A DNA stretch of 64,000 nucleotides from NCBI GenBank assembly GCA_030686995.1, contig CM060681.1, positions 162,651,333-162,715,332 of the forward strand. The letters run 5' to 3'. The position numbers and the translations under genes are program-made. The stretch comes from Artemisia argyi (lineage: Eukaryota > Streptophyta > Magnoliopsida > Asterales > Asteraceae). Below the pieces are notes generated by a model, which saw only the letters and a program-made list of their open reading frames with translations, was not told the DNA's origin and did no database searches. Positions 22,389 through 33,126 of the stretch are shown piece by piece (within the stretch, counting starts at the first letter, position 1; each line of letters opens with the position of its first letter).

Positions 22389-24477
22389 AACCCATGGAGC
22401 AGTTAGCGCAGTACTATTGACAGATAGAAACTTCGTCCAGACACCCATATACTTTGTAAGCAAAGCATTGAAAAAGACAGAGACTAACTACAGCGCCATG
22501 GAAAAGCTGGTCTTTGCTCTAGTATTCGCAGCTAAAAGACTGCGCAGATACTTTCAAGCGCACCCAATAGCTGTAATCACAGACCAGCCAATCAAACAAG
22601 TTATCTCTAAACCTGATGCATCAGGACGGCTACAAAAGTGGAGTGTGTTGTTAAGCGAGTAAAACATCTCATATAGACCGCGCACTGCAATCAAGGGGCA
22701 GATATTAGTTGACTTTATTGTCGAAAAGCCAGATACTGATAGTCCACCTTCAGCAAGTAAAACAGACCTACAGGAACCTTGGATTCTATTCATAGATGGA
22801 TCCTCATGCGTGGATGGATCAGGCGCAAGCCTTATCCTTACTAATCCAGAAGGAATGGAGTTCACCTACGCGCTGCGTTTTGAATTCATAGCCACAAACA
22901 ATGAGGCGGAATACGAAGCCTTACTCGCTGGACTTCGTATTGCAATTCAAATGGGTGTACGCAACCTAGAGGAAAACGTGGATTCCAGGCTAGTAGCTAA
23001 CCATGTGCTAGGTGAGTATGAAGCCAAGGATGAACACATGATCCAATACCTGGAAAAGACCAAGTCCTTGATTCAGAAATTTGATAGGTTCACAATCAAA
23101 CAAGTACCTAGATGGGACAACAGAAAAGCTGATGCGCTTAGCAAGATTGCATCTACAAGCTTTGCGCACTTGTCAAAACAGATATTGGTGGAAACTCTAA
23201 AAAACAAATCAATTTTGGAGATGGAAGTATCCACAGTGATAGAAGAACAAGATCCCACGTAGATGACACCTATCATTGAATTCATCCGCAAAGGAATCTT
23301 ACCACAAGATCATAAGGACGCTCGAAGAGTGCGACGCACAGCGCAGCGATTTGAACTACGAGACAACATCCTCTATCGACGTTCTTTCTTACAACCTTGG
23401 CTCCGATGTGTCGGACCTCTTCAAGCAGACTATGTACTCCGAGAAATCCACGCTGGATCATGTAGCATGCACTCAGGACCACGGTCTGTTGTAGCACGCG
23501 CTCTACGGTCGGTGTATTATTGGCCCACTATGCATCGCGATGCGCGGGATATGATAAAAAAATGTAGCAATTGCCAAGTACACAGGCCAATTCTGCGCCA
23601 ACCACAACTAGAGCTAACACCCATTACCTCACCATGGCCATTCTACAAATGGGGCATTGACATCGCATGCCCTTTTCCAGTTGCAGCAGGAGGGCTAAAA
23701 TTCCTCATCGTAGCCATAGACTACTTTACGAAGTGGATTGAGGCAAAGGCAGTGGTGAGTATCACGGGCAACCAGGTAAAACGCTTTGTATGGGATAATA
23801 TTGTATGTCGCTTCGGACTACCCGGAGAGATCATATCAGACAATGGGAAACAGTTCTGCAACAACCCATTCAAAGATTGGTGCGCGCAATTGAACATCAC
23901 ACAATACTTTGCTTCAGTAAAACAACCACAAACCAATGGTTTAGTTGAGCGTGCGAACCGCAGTCTAGGTGAAGGAATAAAAGCGCGCCTGGACAGACAC
24001 AAAGGCAAGTGGGTGGAAGAGTTATCACATGTCTTATGGGCGCATCGCACCACAATCAAAACCAGTACTGGAGACACACCATTCTCCCTTGTCTACGGAA
24101 CAGAAGCCGTCATACCAGCTGAGATAGGAATGCCAACTATACGAACAGCAGAGGTCAACGTCACAACAAATGACAAGGAGTGGCGCATAGACTTGGACTT
24201 ACTAGAAGAAAGACGTGAACGCGCAGCTATACGCGAGGCAAAGGCTAAGGCAAAAATGAAGAAGTATTATGATGCAAAAGTCAAACATACTTCCTTCAGG
24301 CCAGGAGACTTTGTATACCGCGCCAATGACGCAAGCCACACAGAAGACACAGGCAAGCTTGGACCCTATGAGGTCACCGATGCGCTAGGCAATGGTGCAT
24401 ACAGGTTGCGCGATATAGAAGGCCACGACCTAGCGCGCACTTGGAATATCTGCAATCTCAAAAGATGCTATCTCTAG
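22389..24477 (+). pseudogene. pol: RNase H, second RNase H and integrase of the Tat element
   Basis: One frame with stops at 22660-22662 and 23260-23262. First RNase H: HGAVSAVLL, NYSAMEKLVFALVFAAKRLRRYF, VITDQP. Second RNase H (the Tat-specific extra domain): ILFIDGSS at about 22786, NNEAEYEALLAGL, VPRWDNRKADALSKIA. Integrase from about 23263: the HHCC finger (IHAGSCSMHSG and CSNC), then the DDE core with WGIDIA, IISDNG and GLVERANRS, and a C-terminus ending in the family-typical WNICNLKRCYL. Both stops fit single-base changes of Tyr and Trp codons. It encodes no working enzyme as it stands. Confidence 0.92.
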
Positions 24478-25173
24478 GAAAAGCTACGGCCCACAAACAG
24501 ACATCTTTGCACTCTAGTATGTGCCCAATAATTGTTTGTTTTTCTTTTCTTTGTTAGGAATTGTTTTTTACTTTCTCAAAAACTTGCAAGTATCAATAAA
24601 ACATTGTGGTTTCTAGCTAACTCCACAACACATTTCAACATTATTGCTTACATCATTCATTTATGTTTCAATTCTGTTTATTTATATTATTGCCTACATG
24701 GCGTGCATGCACATATTAAGACCACACGAGGGCAGACAGGATGAGTAAACCTACTAACATACTCGTTGAATAAGAGGGTTGCAAACCCATCAACATTGGA
24801 TCACGTATCCTTGTTAAACACCTTACTGTCAAGACGTTGGAGTAAGTTCAAAGTACATCCCACGATGGATGCACTTCAACGCACACTGTGCACGTTTAAC
24901 AAAACATGGATTCAAGACAATTGACTCCTAAACAGTGGAATTCGCAGTACGCTGCATACTACCACATGGATTCAAAACAATTGACTCCTAAGTTCGTACG
25001 CAAACTCACTAACTTCATACACGACTATGTCTTTAGTATGCATCCCACGACGAATGCGCAACAACGCACACTGTGCAAGTTTAGACGAACTAAGAAACCA
25101 AGACCCTTGGTCCCTCAAAATGATAAATGTAGCACGCTACACACCTACCTGCACGTTTGTTAAGGTTATGGAC
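24478..25173 (+). other. 3' untranslated interior of the Tat element
   Basis: No credible ORF. A short imperfect duplication is visible: ACATGGATTCAAGACAATTG at 24903 recurs at about 24963 with one change, and GCATCCCACGA-like blocks with CGCACACTGTGCA occur near 24867 and 25040. The Copia solo LTR cuts this stretch at 25174; it resumes at 26832. Confidence 0.6.
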
Positions 25174-26831
25174 TGTGGAAAACTAGAAGGGGGGGGTTGA
25201 ATAGTTTTACGTCTTTTTAATTTTATTATGAAAACTTAGTTTAGTTTTAAAACCTTGTTTGCTTTTAAAACTTTGATTCAATCTTATGTGAACTCAAATC
25301 TTGAACAATATGAACAAGTATATCTAAGTATGAACAATAATAATAATGTAAGCTAAGTATGTGAAATCAACACATGCATAATATAAACAATTATAACTAT
25401 ATATATAAGAGATAAGTACATAATCGTTTATTTTATAATCCTTAGTTATATTTTGTATGAAAACTATACTTGATCGAAATGATCAATTATATGTATGTAA
25501 CCTTTTTAGTTTGATTGTAAAAACTTTGTTTTGTGAATGAAACTTTCGTTTGATCTTTAAGTAAAATCAATACTAGCACTATATGAGTAACTATATATAT
25601 ACGTCTACGTCTACAAAAGTAATAACGATATAAGCAAGATAATAAGTAAGATATGGAAAGATCTAACCGCGAGACAAAGGATTTATAGTGGTTCGGCTAC
25701 AAGGACACCTTCCTTGCCCTACTCCACTCCTCGAGTCACCTACTCGAGAGTTTTCTTCACTATGTCAACAAGCTCCTTATGGCGGAGAAACCTTACACAC
25801 CACAACTTCGTCACAACTTATTCACACCTTCTACACAACTTCTTTACACCTAGTCACTACTTAATCACAACACTACTTCTTCACACCTATCTATCTTCAC
25901 AACTATCTACTTCAAGCCTATCTTCTTCACACCAATTTACTTCACAACTAACAACTTCACACCTAGCTTCTTCACTATAATCTAATTCCTAACTTTTCTT
26001 CTTCACACCAAACAACTAACTAATCACACAATCAATATACCTAGCACAACTATCTACAATCACATATACACAACAATCTTCACAAAGAGTAATGTAGATG
26101 ATCTTGATGATGCACCAACAACTTGTATGTGGAGGTCACAACAAGTTGTAATACTTCTTGTCTTGGGGGATAGAAGTATTCTTCTCTTGCACTTGAGAGG
26201 ATGAAGTTTGAATCACTTTGAAACAAAGAATTATACACTTATGATCAAAGGATTAAGAGAATAGAAATGTGGATCTAGAACAGAAAGTTTAGGAGTGCAA
26301 AAGGTGAGGAAAAAAATCCAGGTTTAAGGTGGTATTTATAGGCAAAAGATTCTGACAGAGGAGCGTGGCCGGTCCCCTTAAATCAAGGCCGGTCCCCTTA
26401 ATTTTAAGGGGACCGCCCTTTATAATTAAGGGGGCCGCCCAGCTGAAACGGCCAGAATCTTTGTCTTTTAGTGGGGAAAGTTTATTTGGAGAAAAACTAA
26501 CTGATTTTGGTTAAAATTTTGAATTCATATATTTAGTATGAATAAAACATTTTTCTTTTATTACCAAAAGTGTTTTTCAAAAATATATAATATGTTTATA
26601 TAATTAAATAAACTTTGCATTAGTTAATTAAATACCCCTTTGATCATAAATTGCACTAAACACTTTGTTTATTCATACCTTAAGTGATTTGGATGTAAAG
26701 AGAAATATTAATCACTAAATACTTGTTTATGTCACAAGTTCTAGTTCTATGAGTTTATATTTTGTGATAATTAAAACATAGAGATATTGATAACATGTTA
26801 ATAATGTTTTTAGGCATTATTTATGTCAACA
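25174..26831 (-). mobile_element. Solo LTR, Copia-type (1658 bp), minus strand
   Basis: Bounded by TGTGGAAAACTAG and TTATGTCAACA, with duplication TGGAC at 25169-25173 and 26832-26836. No interior, so it is a solo LTR. A TATA box (CTATAAATA) reads on the minus strand at about 26330-26338. A repeated CTTCACAAC-like low-complexity tract spans about 25740-26000. A G/C-rich inverted repeat, CGGTCCCCTTAA..TTAAGGGGACCG, lies at about 26389-26414. A diverged relative is at about 45786-47072. Confidence 0.88.
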
Positions 26832-27052
26832 TGGACCACAAACGTTTATTTATTAAGTTACGGACTTAATACATAAGTTATGGACTCAATACAAGATATT
26901 ATATGCACATCGTAACTCTGGGAAAGTCTTTCACATAATAAAGACAAAAAATCTAAGTACAAAACGATACATGCGTGCAAAAGTTCCATACTTTCATTTA
27001 ACAAAAACTACGAGTTTTTACAACGCTATAACTACAAGTTATACGTACATAT

Positions 27053-29636
27053 CTACAAGCTACGGCAGCGTTGAGGGCTGCGTCCTTGGTCAGCAGAACT
27101 CCCAGCCTCTTGGAGTTTCCTCAAAAGCAACGCATCTTTCGGGGACACGGTCGCCACACTGACTGCAACCCCATCTGACCTAGGGATATGCGCAGCACCC
27201 ACATCGCAGAGAGTGGCTTTCCCTTTGACACCTTTCTTCTTGGCCGCCCTCTCTACATGACGCTCCAAGACCTCCTTCAAAGGAATCTCCGCCTCAATAG
27301 CGAAGGGGTTAAGAATATCACGCGGCTGCGCGAACACTGGAACCTGCAACTGAGACTCATCAGGCTTCAAGTAAAAATCAGATTGAGCCTCTGCGTTCTC
27401 CAATATGTGCCTCCCAAGAGTTAACCCCTGCATAATCAACTTGATAGGATAATCTTGGTCGCGCTCCAGCCGCACAATGTGTGGAAGCTCGAAGAGCTTC
27501 ATCCCCTCCATCGCCTTCACAAGCTCCTCAAAAGCATCAGCATTGTATCCAGGAACCTCAGCGAGGGGAACGGTCAGTAGTTGACCTTCGGCAAGCTCTT
27601 CCACAGCCTGCGCCTTGCCACGAGCAACGGCGCACTCCACCACCTTTCCAAAGGCACCCACGACCTCTGGGGACTCCAACGTGCCCATGGCAGCCAGGCG
27701 CAAGCCATGGCTGATCAACCACCTGCACAAACAGCAAAGAATGCATTAGAAAGGAAGGAGAAAATACAAATAAAAATCAAGGATAATGTACAACAAGTAC
27801 CTACGCTCCGCAATCATGGACATGAGATGAGGATACAACTCCTCATCATACTCTATGCTCAACCTGCACAGCTTTTCCTCCTGCGTCTCCAGAGAGCTTT
27901 CCACTTTCTTGCCAAAGTTAGCAAGCTTGCCGCAGAGCTCATTCTTCTTCTCCTCAAGGTACTTTACCCCCCAGGCGAGGTTAGACCTATGCTGCTGCGT
28001 CTCCCCACGCTCGCGTTGCAGCTCCGCCATCACAGTCAACTTCTCATCCGTCACCTTCTTTGCGTGCTCAGTGGCAGCCAACACCTCTGCCTGCGCCCTA
28101 GCCAACTGCGCCCTGAGCAGGGCAATCTGCTCATCCTTCTGAGCAAGGCTACCTCCCTCCACAACAGCCCGCGCCTTTAGCTGAGTGACCAACTCAGCCT
28201 GGCGAGCAGCAACAACGGCTAGTTCCTCCACCAACTCATGCGCAAACATCTGCGCTGCTGCCTTCAAAGACTCCTCCACGCAAGCAGCCTGCGGTGATAC
28301 TGCACGGTCAGCAAACACCGCATCATCATCCGCAGCATGGTCACTATAAAACAACAAAAAGGGAAAGATTAGTACGAGGATATAGCATATAAGGGGAAGG
28401 AAAGTTGTACACACTTACACAAGAGGTGGGGACCTGGACAGATTCTTCTCCGCGCCAGAAACGGACATATCATCCGGTGTAGAAGACTCTTCATCAGCAA
28501 TCAGATGGCGCCTCCTCTTGGAAGTGCCAGCGCCATAACCACCAGAAGACGCTTCCTTACGCTTCCCTCCCTGAGCCTCCGCAACGGGCTCCAGGATCTC
28601 CACGCTGTTGGAAGACTCAACATGCGCCTCCTCCACCACAGGAGACTGCTCCCCAATAGGAGGAACACTCGGCACTGGCACAACAAGCGTAGTTGCAGGT
28701 GGAGAATCTTCACGTGCAACGGGCCCAAACACCGTTAGGTGCCTCGCAGTAGCCTCTAAGATGGGCTGCTCACCATCCCTTAGAGGGCGCACCCCCACTG
28801 TCACGCGCTTGGGCTTCTTCAACTTCACAACAGCGAACAGGTCCATCTCTGCGATGGACAAAAACAAATAACAAGAACAACTTAGTTATTCAAGCAAAAC
28901 AAACAAACACTTACATTATAGAGGCAAAGGCAAGAAAGGATGAGCACCTACCCTGGCTGTTCCCATCAATGAAGGTTGGAACCTCGTCCGTACCATCAAA
29001 ATAGTTGCGACACAGTCCCATATGCACCAAAAACTCCTCAGGATAGGAGTTAATGGGAATGCGGTTACTATCAATTGTATCCGCATCCGCGACGCTATAC
29101 GAACCAAGGACAGGACACTCATCCCTCGGCAGCGACCCTTGAGTATAGAACTCAAAGCGCGATGGAAACACAACATCATCCACACAGAAAAAATATTCTC
29201 TCCAATGCCTTAAGGAATCTACTTTATCGGTATAGCATTGAAGGCGCCCTGAGCGCTTTGCAAAAGAAACCCACCCGTGCGACCACGTTGTGTGGTAGAA
29301 CGCACGGAATAGGTCGACAGTCGGGTTGATTGCAAGTAACCGACAGTTTATTTCAAAGTTGGATATCTTCGCCGCACCTATACAGTGTAGCTGTGATATA
29401 TGAAGTTGGTAGAAATTGAGCACGTTGCTAAAAAATATGGATATTGGTACGCGATAATTCACGTAATCAAAAAAGCATGTATATAAACCTATCTTCCCAT
29501 CGGGGAAATCGCCAATACACGCGTCAACATTTGGTGCTTCAGGATGGACGTCGAGAGGAATGAAGTAATCAGAAGAAAACTGACGTACGTCATCCTCATC
29601 CATCGCAGAGCGAAACTCGTGCAACTGAGCAACCAT
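27053..29636 (-). CDS. Antisense ORF of the Tat element: gypsy-type-transposon domain plus coiled coil, four exons
   Basis: Four minus-strand exons: 28952-29636, 28419-28848, 27801-28343, 27053-27722. Introns of 103, 75 and 78 bp all have GT and AG ends (donors GTAGGT, GTAAGT, GTACTT). Summed exons are 2328 nt, 776 codons with the stop, with no internal stop. I chose the ATG at 29636 (context AAAATGG); the frame is open upstream but lacks an earlier ATG. Residues about 40-165 (CIGDFPDGKIGLY, SQLHCIGAAKISNFEINCR, PTVDLFRAFY) look like the plant putative gypsy-type transposon domain (Pfam Transposase_28, from memory). A basic KRRR near residue 340 could be a nuclear signal. Residues about 380-535 are a long Ala/Glu/Leu coiled coil. 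Tat elements are known to carry extra, often antisense, ORFs of unknown role. Confidence 0.82.
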
Positions 29637-29778
29637 TTTCAAGGTATAAACAAGATGTACTAAATTGCGCACGCGCAGTTACCTAGTAGAACAGTAGATC
29701 GAAGAAAAAAAGCTTTGGAAGTTTTAAAAATGGCGGAAATGTTTTTACTGTGTGCTCCACAGTGAAAGGAGGCGGTGA

Positions 29779-29786
29779 CTTTTATA
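29779..29786 (-). promoter_or_regulatory. TATA box of the antisense ORF
   Basis: TATAAAAG on the minus strand, 143 bp before the ATG at 29636. A G-box-type CCACGTGG palindrome sits 26 bp further upstream at about 29812-29819, and another ACGTG core near 29888. Spacing suits a plant core promoter. Confidence 0.65.
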
Positions 29787-30009
29787 AGCATCAAAAACCC
29801 TAAAAAGGACGCCACGTGGATCCCACTAACAAAACGTGTGGCTAGGATGAGACAAGGTACAACACTTTTTCCCTCTTCCCGAGGAACACGTGGACACTCT
29901 CCCCGTTTTTCGAAGCATTTCTTACGATATTTTTGGACTCGATACATTGTTCCCACTTTTGGGCGGGAAGTATTTGATTTTTTTCCCGCCACGCTTACCG
30001 CTATTCTCA

Positions 30010-30059
30010 CTAGTCTAGTATCCGTGGCTACGAGCCGCGCACACTAGACTAGGGGGACA
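30010..30059 (+). promoter_or_regulatory. Polypurine tract of the Tat element with a preceding hairpin
   Basis: AGGGGGACA ends at 30059, next to the LTR start. A perfect 10-bp inverted repeat (CTAGTCTAGT at 30010-30019, ACTAGACTAG at 30043-30052) ends at the tract. Confidence 0.7.
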
Positions 30060-30549
30060 TGATGACGTATAGTCTATAGTTGGGCCGCGAGCCCAAATGA
30101 TAGACATTACTAAGCCCAAACCCACCACGAGTGGGCTATCATGACAAATGACTTGGGCCATAATACCAATGGCTTGGACTCACGAAGTCCGAAGCTCAAC
30201 CAAACTACCCGGTCATAGGATAAGGATCTTCTATTTACGGAATAGATATCCTTATCCCGGATAAGCACCACGTGTGCGAAGAGTAAGGAGCAAGAAACCT
30301 ACACGGTTTCTGCGTCCATATATATAGAATGATACATTCTCATTAAAGGTACGATTCACACAATCCTAACTCTTCAACAAAACCCTAAAATCGATTACTT
30401 ATTCTCACGCCGGAGTCTAATCGTGGGAGACAATCCCACGATAAGCCTAATGGTGTTGTTTACTTTCTTAGTGCGCAGGTTTCAAGCATTAAGAAGCGAG
30501 TTGGTACGAGAGCAAGAGCCCAAACTAGGAACGCCCAACTTTTGTATCA
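30060..30549 (+). repeat. 3' LTR of the Tat element
   Basis: Starts TGATGACG and ends TTTGTATCA (TGAT/ATCA ends); an end at 30552 (CAACA) is also possible because the 5' LTR is not in the window. A TATA-like CATATATATAGA lies at about 30318-30329. Near 30400 it has the CTCACGCCGGAG block that also appears, diverged, at about 56303. Confidence 0.8.
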
Positions 30550-30552
30550 ACA

Positions 30553-31035
30553 ATTATTATTATTATTATTTTGATGAAATAAAATTAATGTTTTGTATTA
30601 TTTTTAAGTATTTATGAAATGAATTTAATTTATTTAGTGAAATGAATAAAAAAATATAGTTTTAAGAGGTGGGGCCAAATGAAGAAGTTGAGGTTTGTTG
30701 TTTGGTGAGGAGGTGGTTTGTTGTGAAGAGGTGTTGGGTGATGTGGTACACGTGACGACCGAATGAGGAGCTTGAGCTTGTCAACTACACCTAATGCTCT
30801 AAGATAAACATAAATTTACAATTAAAAAATAGAAAAAGAAAAAGAACGTTAGACAAATAAAATTATACTTGGCGACACTCATATTTGACTGTTTCTAGCG
30901 TATGGCTTTTAATCCTGCTATACGCAAGTGATACATCTATCACATGATTAATAGTTTGTTATTTCAAGTTTTGATAAATTGAATACGTAGTACATGTTAG
31001 TAGTGTCTAATGTAGTGATTTCCAGATGTTTAAAT
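30553..31035. other. Intergenic stretch, no gene seen
   Basis: Holds an ATT microsatellite (30553-30572) and a G-rich patch (30665-30780). I see no ORF or element ends I can support. Confidence 0.5.
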
Positions 31036-31669
31036 TGTTAGACAATAGAATAGATGCCCAAGCTCGGTTAAAAGATTTAGGCTTATCAAGGTTTATTGTT
31101 ATGTCTAATGTAATTTATAAATATAATACTCAATAATGAAAAGCACTCGACTAGTTTTTAGTTTCTAACACGGTATTGGAGCGGATTTGATCTTCAGATA
31201 TAGGAGCTTAAGTTGAGTCGCCTTCTCTATGTCACCTCCTTAAAACCTAACTGCCATCATTTATCCTCTTTTTTAAAAAAAAAAAAACAATATTAGAAAA
31301 AATTGCAATTTTTGGCCAAAACCCTACCCACATATTGCTTTGACCATAACCTTTTAACCGTTTAGGGTTAACTAGCGTCGTCAGTGTTATTCTCTTCGTT
31401 TTTCAATTCTACACAATGAATCATCTCCGTTGGCCGCCGGAATCCGACTACTAAAAAAAAAAAAAAAAAAAACTTTTTATCCCTGCTTTGCTTTTGTTGC
31501 TGCTGCTACTTAAAGATTGTTTCCGCTTGTTGTGAGATATCTTAATTTAAAAAAAGTTTAAAGTGTCCTAATGTCAGCCAACAGCTATCTTTGCTTATGC
31601 TGCTTGTTTTCACTTTTTGTTGCTCGTGTTTGAAGATTTGTTGCTGCTTGTTTTTGGATGTCTTCACAA

Positions 31670-31721
<52 letters not shown>

Positions 31722-31930
31722 TCTTTAATGTTTTAAAAGTTTTTACTTTAGCTCGATCTTTCGTGATTTTGCCGCTCGAACTGCGTGGGTGAGAGTGTTA
31801 GACAATAGAATAGATGGCCTAAGAGTGGTTTGTGAGATTTGGGATTATGAAGGTTTATTGTTATGTCTAATGTAGTTTATAAATATTGCTCAATAATAAA
31901 AAGCAATTGACGAGGTTTCAGTTTCTAACA
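31036..31930 (+). mobile_element. TRIM (terminal-repeat retrotransposon in miniature)
   Basis: Two 135-bp terminal repeats (31036-31170 and 31796-31930), each TGTTAGACAATAGAATAG..TTTCTAACA, about 80% identical by eye. The target duplication is TAAAT (31031-31035, 31931-31935). Just after the first repeat, CGGTATTGGAGC is a worn version of the initiator tRNA-Met primer site TGGTATCAGAGC. A purine tract, GGGTGAGAG, precedes the second repeat. The 625-bp interior has no ORF and has gained an A-run (31454-31472) and an AAT microsatellite (about 31670-31722). Confidence 0.88.
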
Positions 31931-31940
31931 TAAATAAGCT

Positions 31941-31986
<46 letters not shown>
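31941..31986. repeat. Poly(T) tract, about 46 bp
   Basis: Uninterrupted T run 5 bp after the TRIM target duplication. The length is likely unstable or affected by assembly. Confidence 0.9.
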
Positions 31987-31987
<1 letters not shown>

Positions 31988-32002
31988 GAAAAAGGTTTGA
32001 AG

Positions 32003-32248
32003 TAGAGCTGACAAATTGGGTATCTGTTAGGACCTGTTAAGGGAAAAAATATACTATGCAATTTTTTTATTTTTTAAAATAATTGTTTTTAGTATTCTAG
32101 GGTTCAATATTTAACTTTTTTTATACATAAAACGTATATCAGTCATACTCAAACCACCAAAACCAAGTATTAAACGAGTTGTTTTCATGTTTGAAACTTA
32201 TGTTATTCACGCACTCCGAACCTGTTAAAACACGATTTGCCAGCTCTA
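32003..32248. mobile_element. hAT-type MITE, 246 bp
   Basis: Terminal inverted repeats TAGAGCTGACAAAT and ATTTGCCAGCTCTA (one mismatch), flanked by the 8-bp duplication GTTTGAAG (31995-32002, 32249-32256). An 8-bp duplication is typical of hAT. No coding capacity. Confidence 0.85.
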
Positions 32249-32256
32249 GTTTGAAG

Positions 32257-33126
32257 GTTTGTTTTAATTATTAATTACTTATTAATTAAAGTATTTTGAT
32301 CTTACATGTTTTAGATATAACAGAATTCTCAATTAGGTAATTTAAAAAATCACACTTTGTTTATAAACCACGATAGAACAAAGCAAGTACACAAATTTCT
32401 TTTATGTTAGTTCTCTTGATGAGAGTAAAACAATTTTATTAACCCTAACTGCAAGTTAGTTAATTTTGATTAAACACAATCGCTGAAAAAAGATACAATG
32501 GTTGGTAAAAGTTGCGTCTTTTAGCAAGGAAATTAAAGCGGAGAAAAAGGAGACAAAACCAGAGGTGCATGCTGCCCCTTGGACCCCTAGAAAGAGGCGC
32601 GACCCTTTCAACCACAATTCCTACTTCTTGCAACTTCAACGTAATTAAAAAGAAAAAAAAATTGCATTTTGCGCCTTTCTACTTATTTATAACCTAAACT
32701 AATATAAGTCTTTTGATCTTTTGTAATCATAACTAAATAAAACAAATAATAACACTAAAATCACTAACAATAATCACTAAATATTAACGCCAAAGTCACC
32801 AACAATAATCACTTTCTAAAATGGTAATGCAAGATGAAGCCCTTCCTTAAACATGACAAAGAAAGCCTTACCTTTAAATAAAATTAAAAAGATGACATTG
32901 ATGCATCATGAAATCAAATGATGTAAATGGATTGGGGTAGGGTTAACACATATAATAAGATGGTCATAAAATATGTCATGAAGTTGCCTTCCACCTAATC
33001 TTCCTCACCTTTATTCTTCTTTACTTCCATTGCCTTTTTATACATCCTTCTTGTAATCTAGTAATAATTCCGATCAAACAACATATCACATTATCATAAA
33101 ACACACATTATTCATTTAGTTAATTC
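32257..33126 (+). promoter_or_regulatory. Upstream region of the C2H2 gene
   Basis: No ORF of note; AT-rich. A TATA-like TTTTTATACAT at about 33036-33046 lies some 85 bp before the ATG at 33127 and is the probable core promoter. The rest holds nothing I can name. Confidence 0.45.

Larger units (their letters stand above)
1..30549 (+). mobile_element. Outer Ty3/Gypsy retrotransposon, Tat lineage (5' end outside window), split by three nested insertions
   Basis: Order along the plus strand: Gag, aspartic protease, reverse transcriptase, RNase H, a second RNase H with the motif FIDGSS, integrase, then a long 3' region with an antisense gene, a purine tract and one LTR. A second RNase H before integrase and an extra ORF near the 3' LTR are hallmarks of the Tat lineage (Ogre/Retand relatives). 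The 5' LTR and primer site lie left of the window. Removing the inserts at 2806-13787, 14209-22388 and 25174-26831 rejoins the element exactly across 5-bp duplications. Pol has stops at 1752, 2517, 22660 and 23260 and a frameshift near 2600, so it is a dead copy. Confidence 0.9.

Noticed and set aside
27581..28180. 199-codon plus-strand ORF and its neighbours
   Set aside because: Shadow of the antisense four-exon gene; it crosses that gene's intron boundaries and has no domain.
29637..29672. Start of the antisense gene at 29672
   Set aside because: The codon there is GTG; the first ATG in frame is 29636 with good context.
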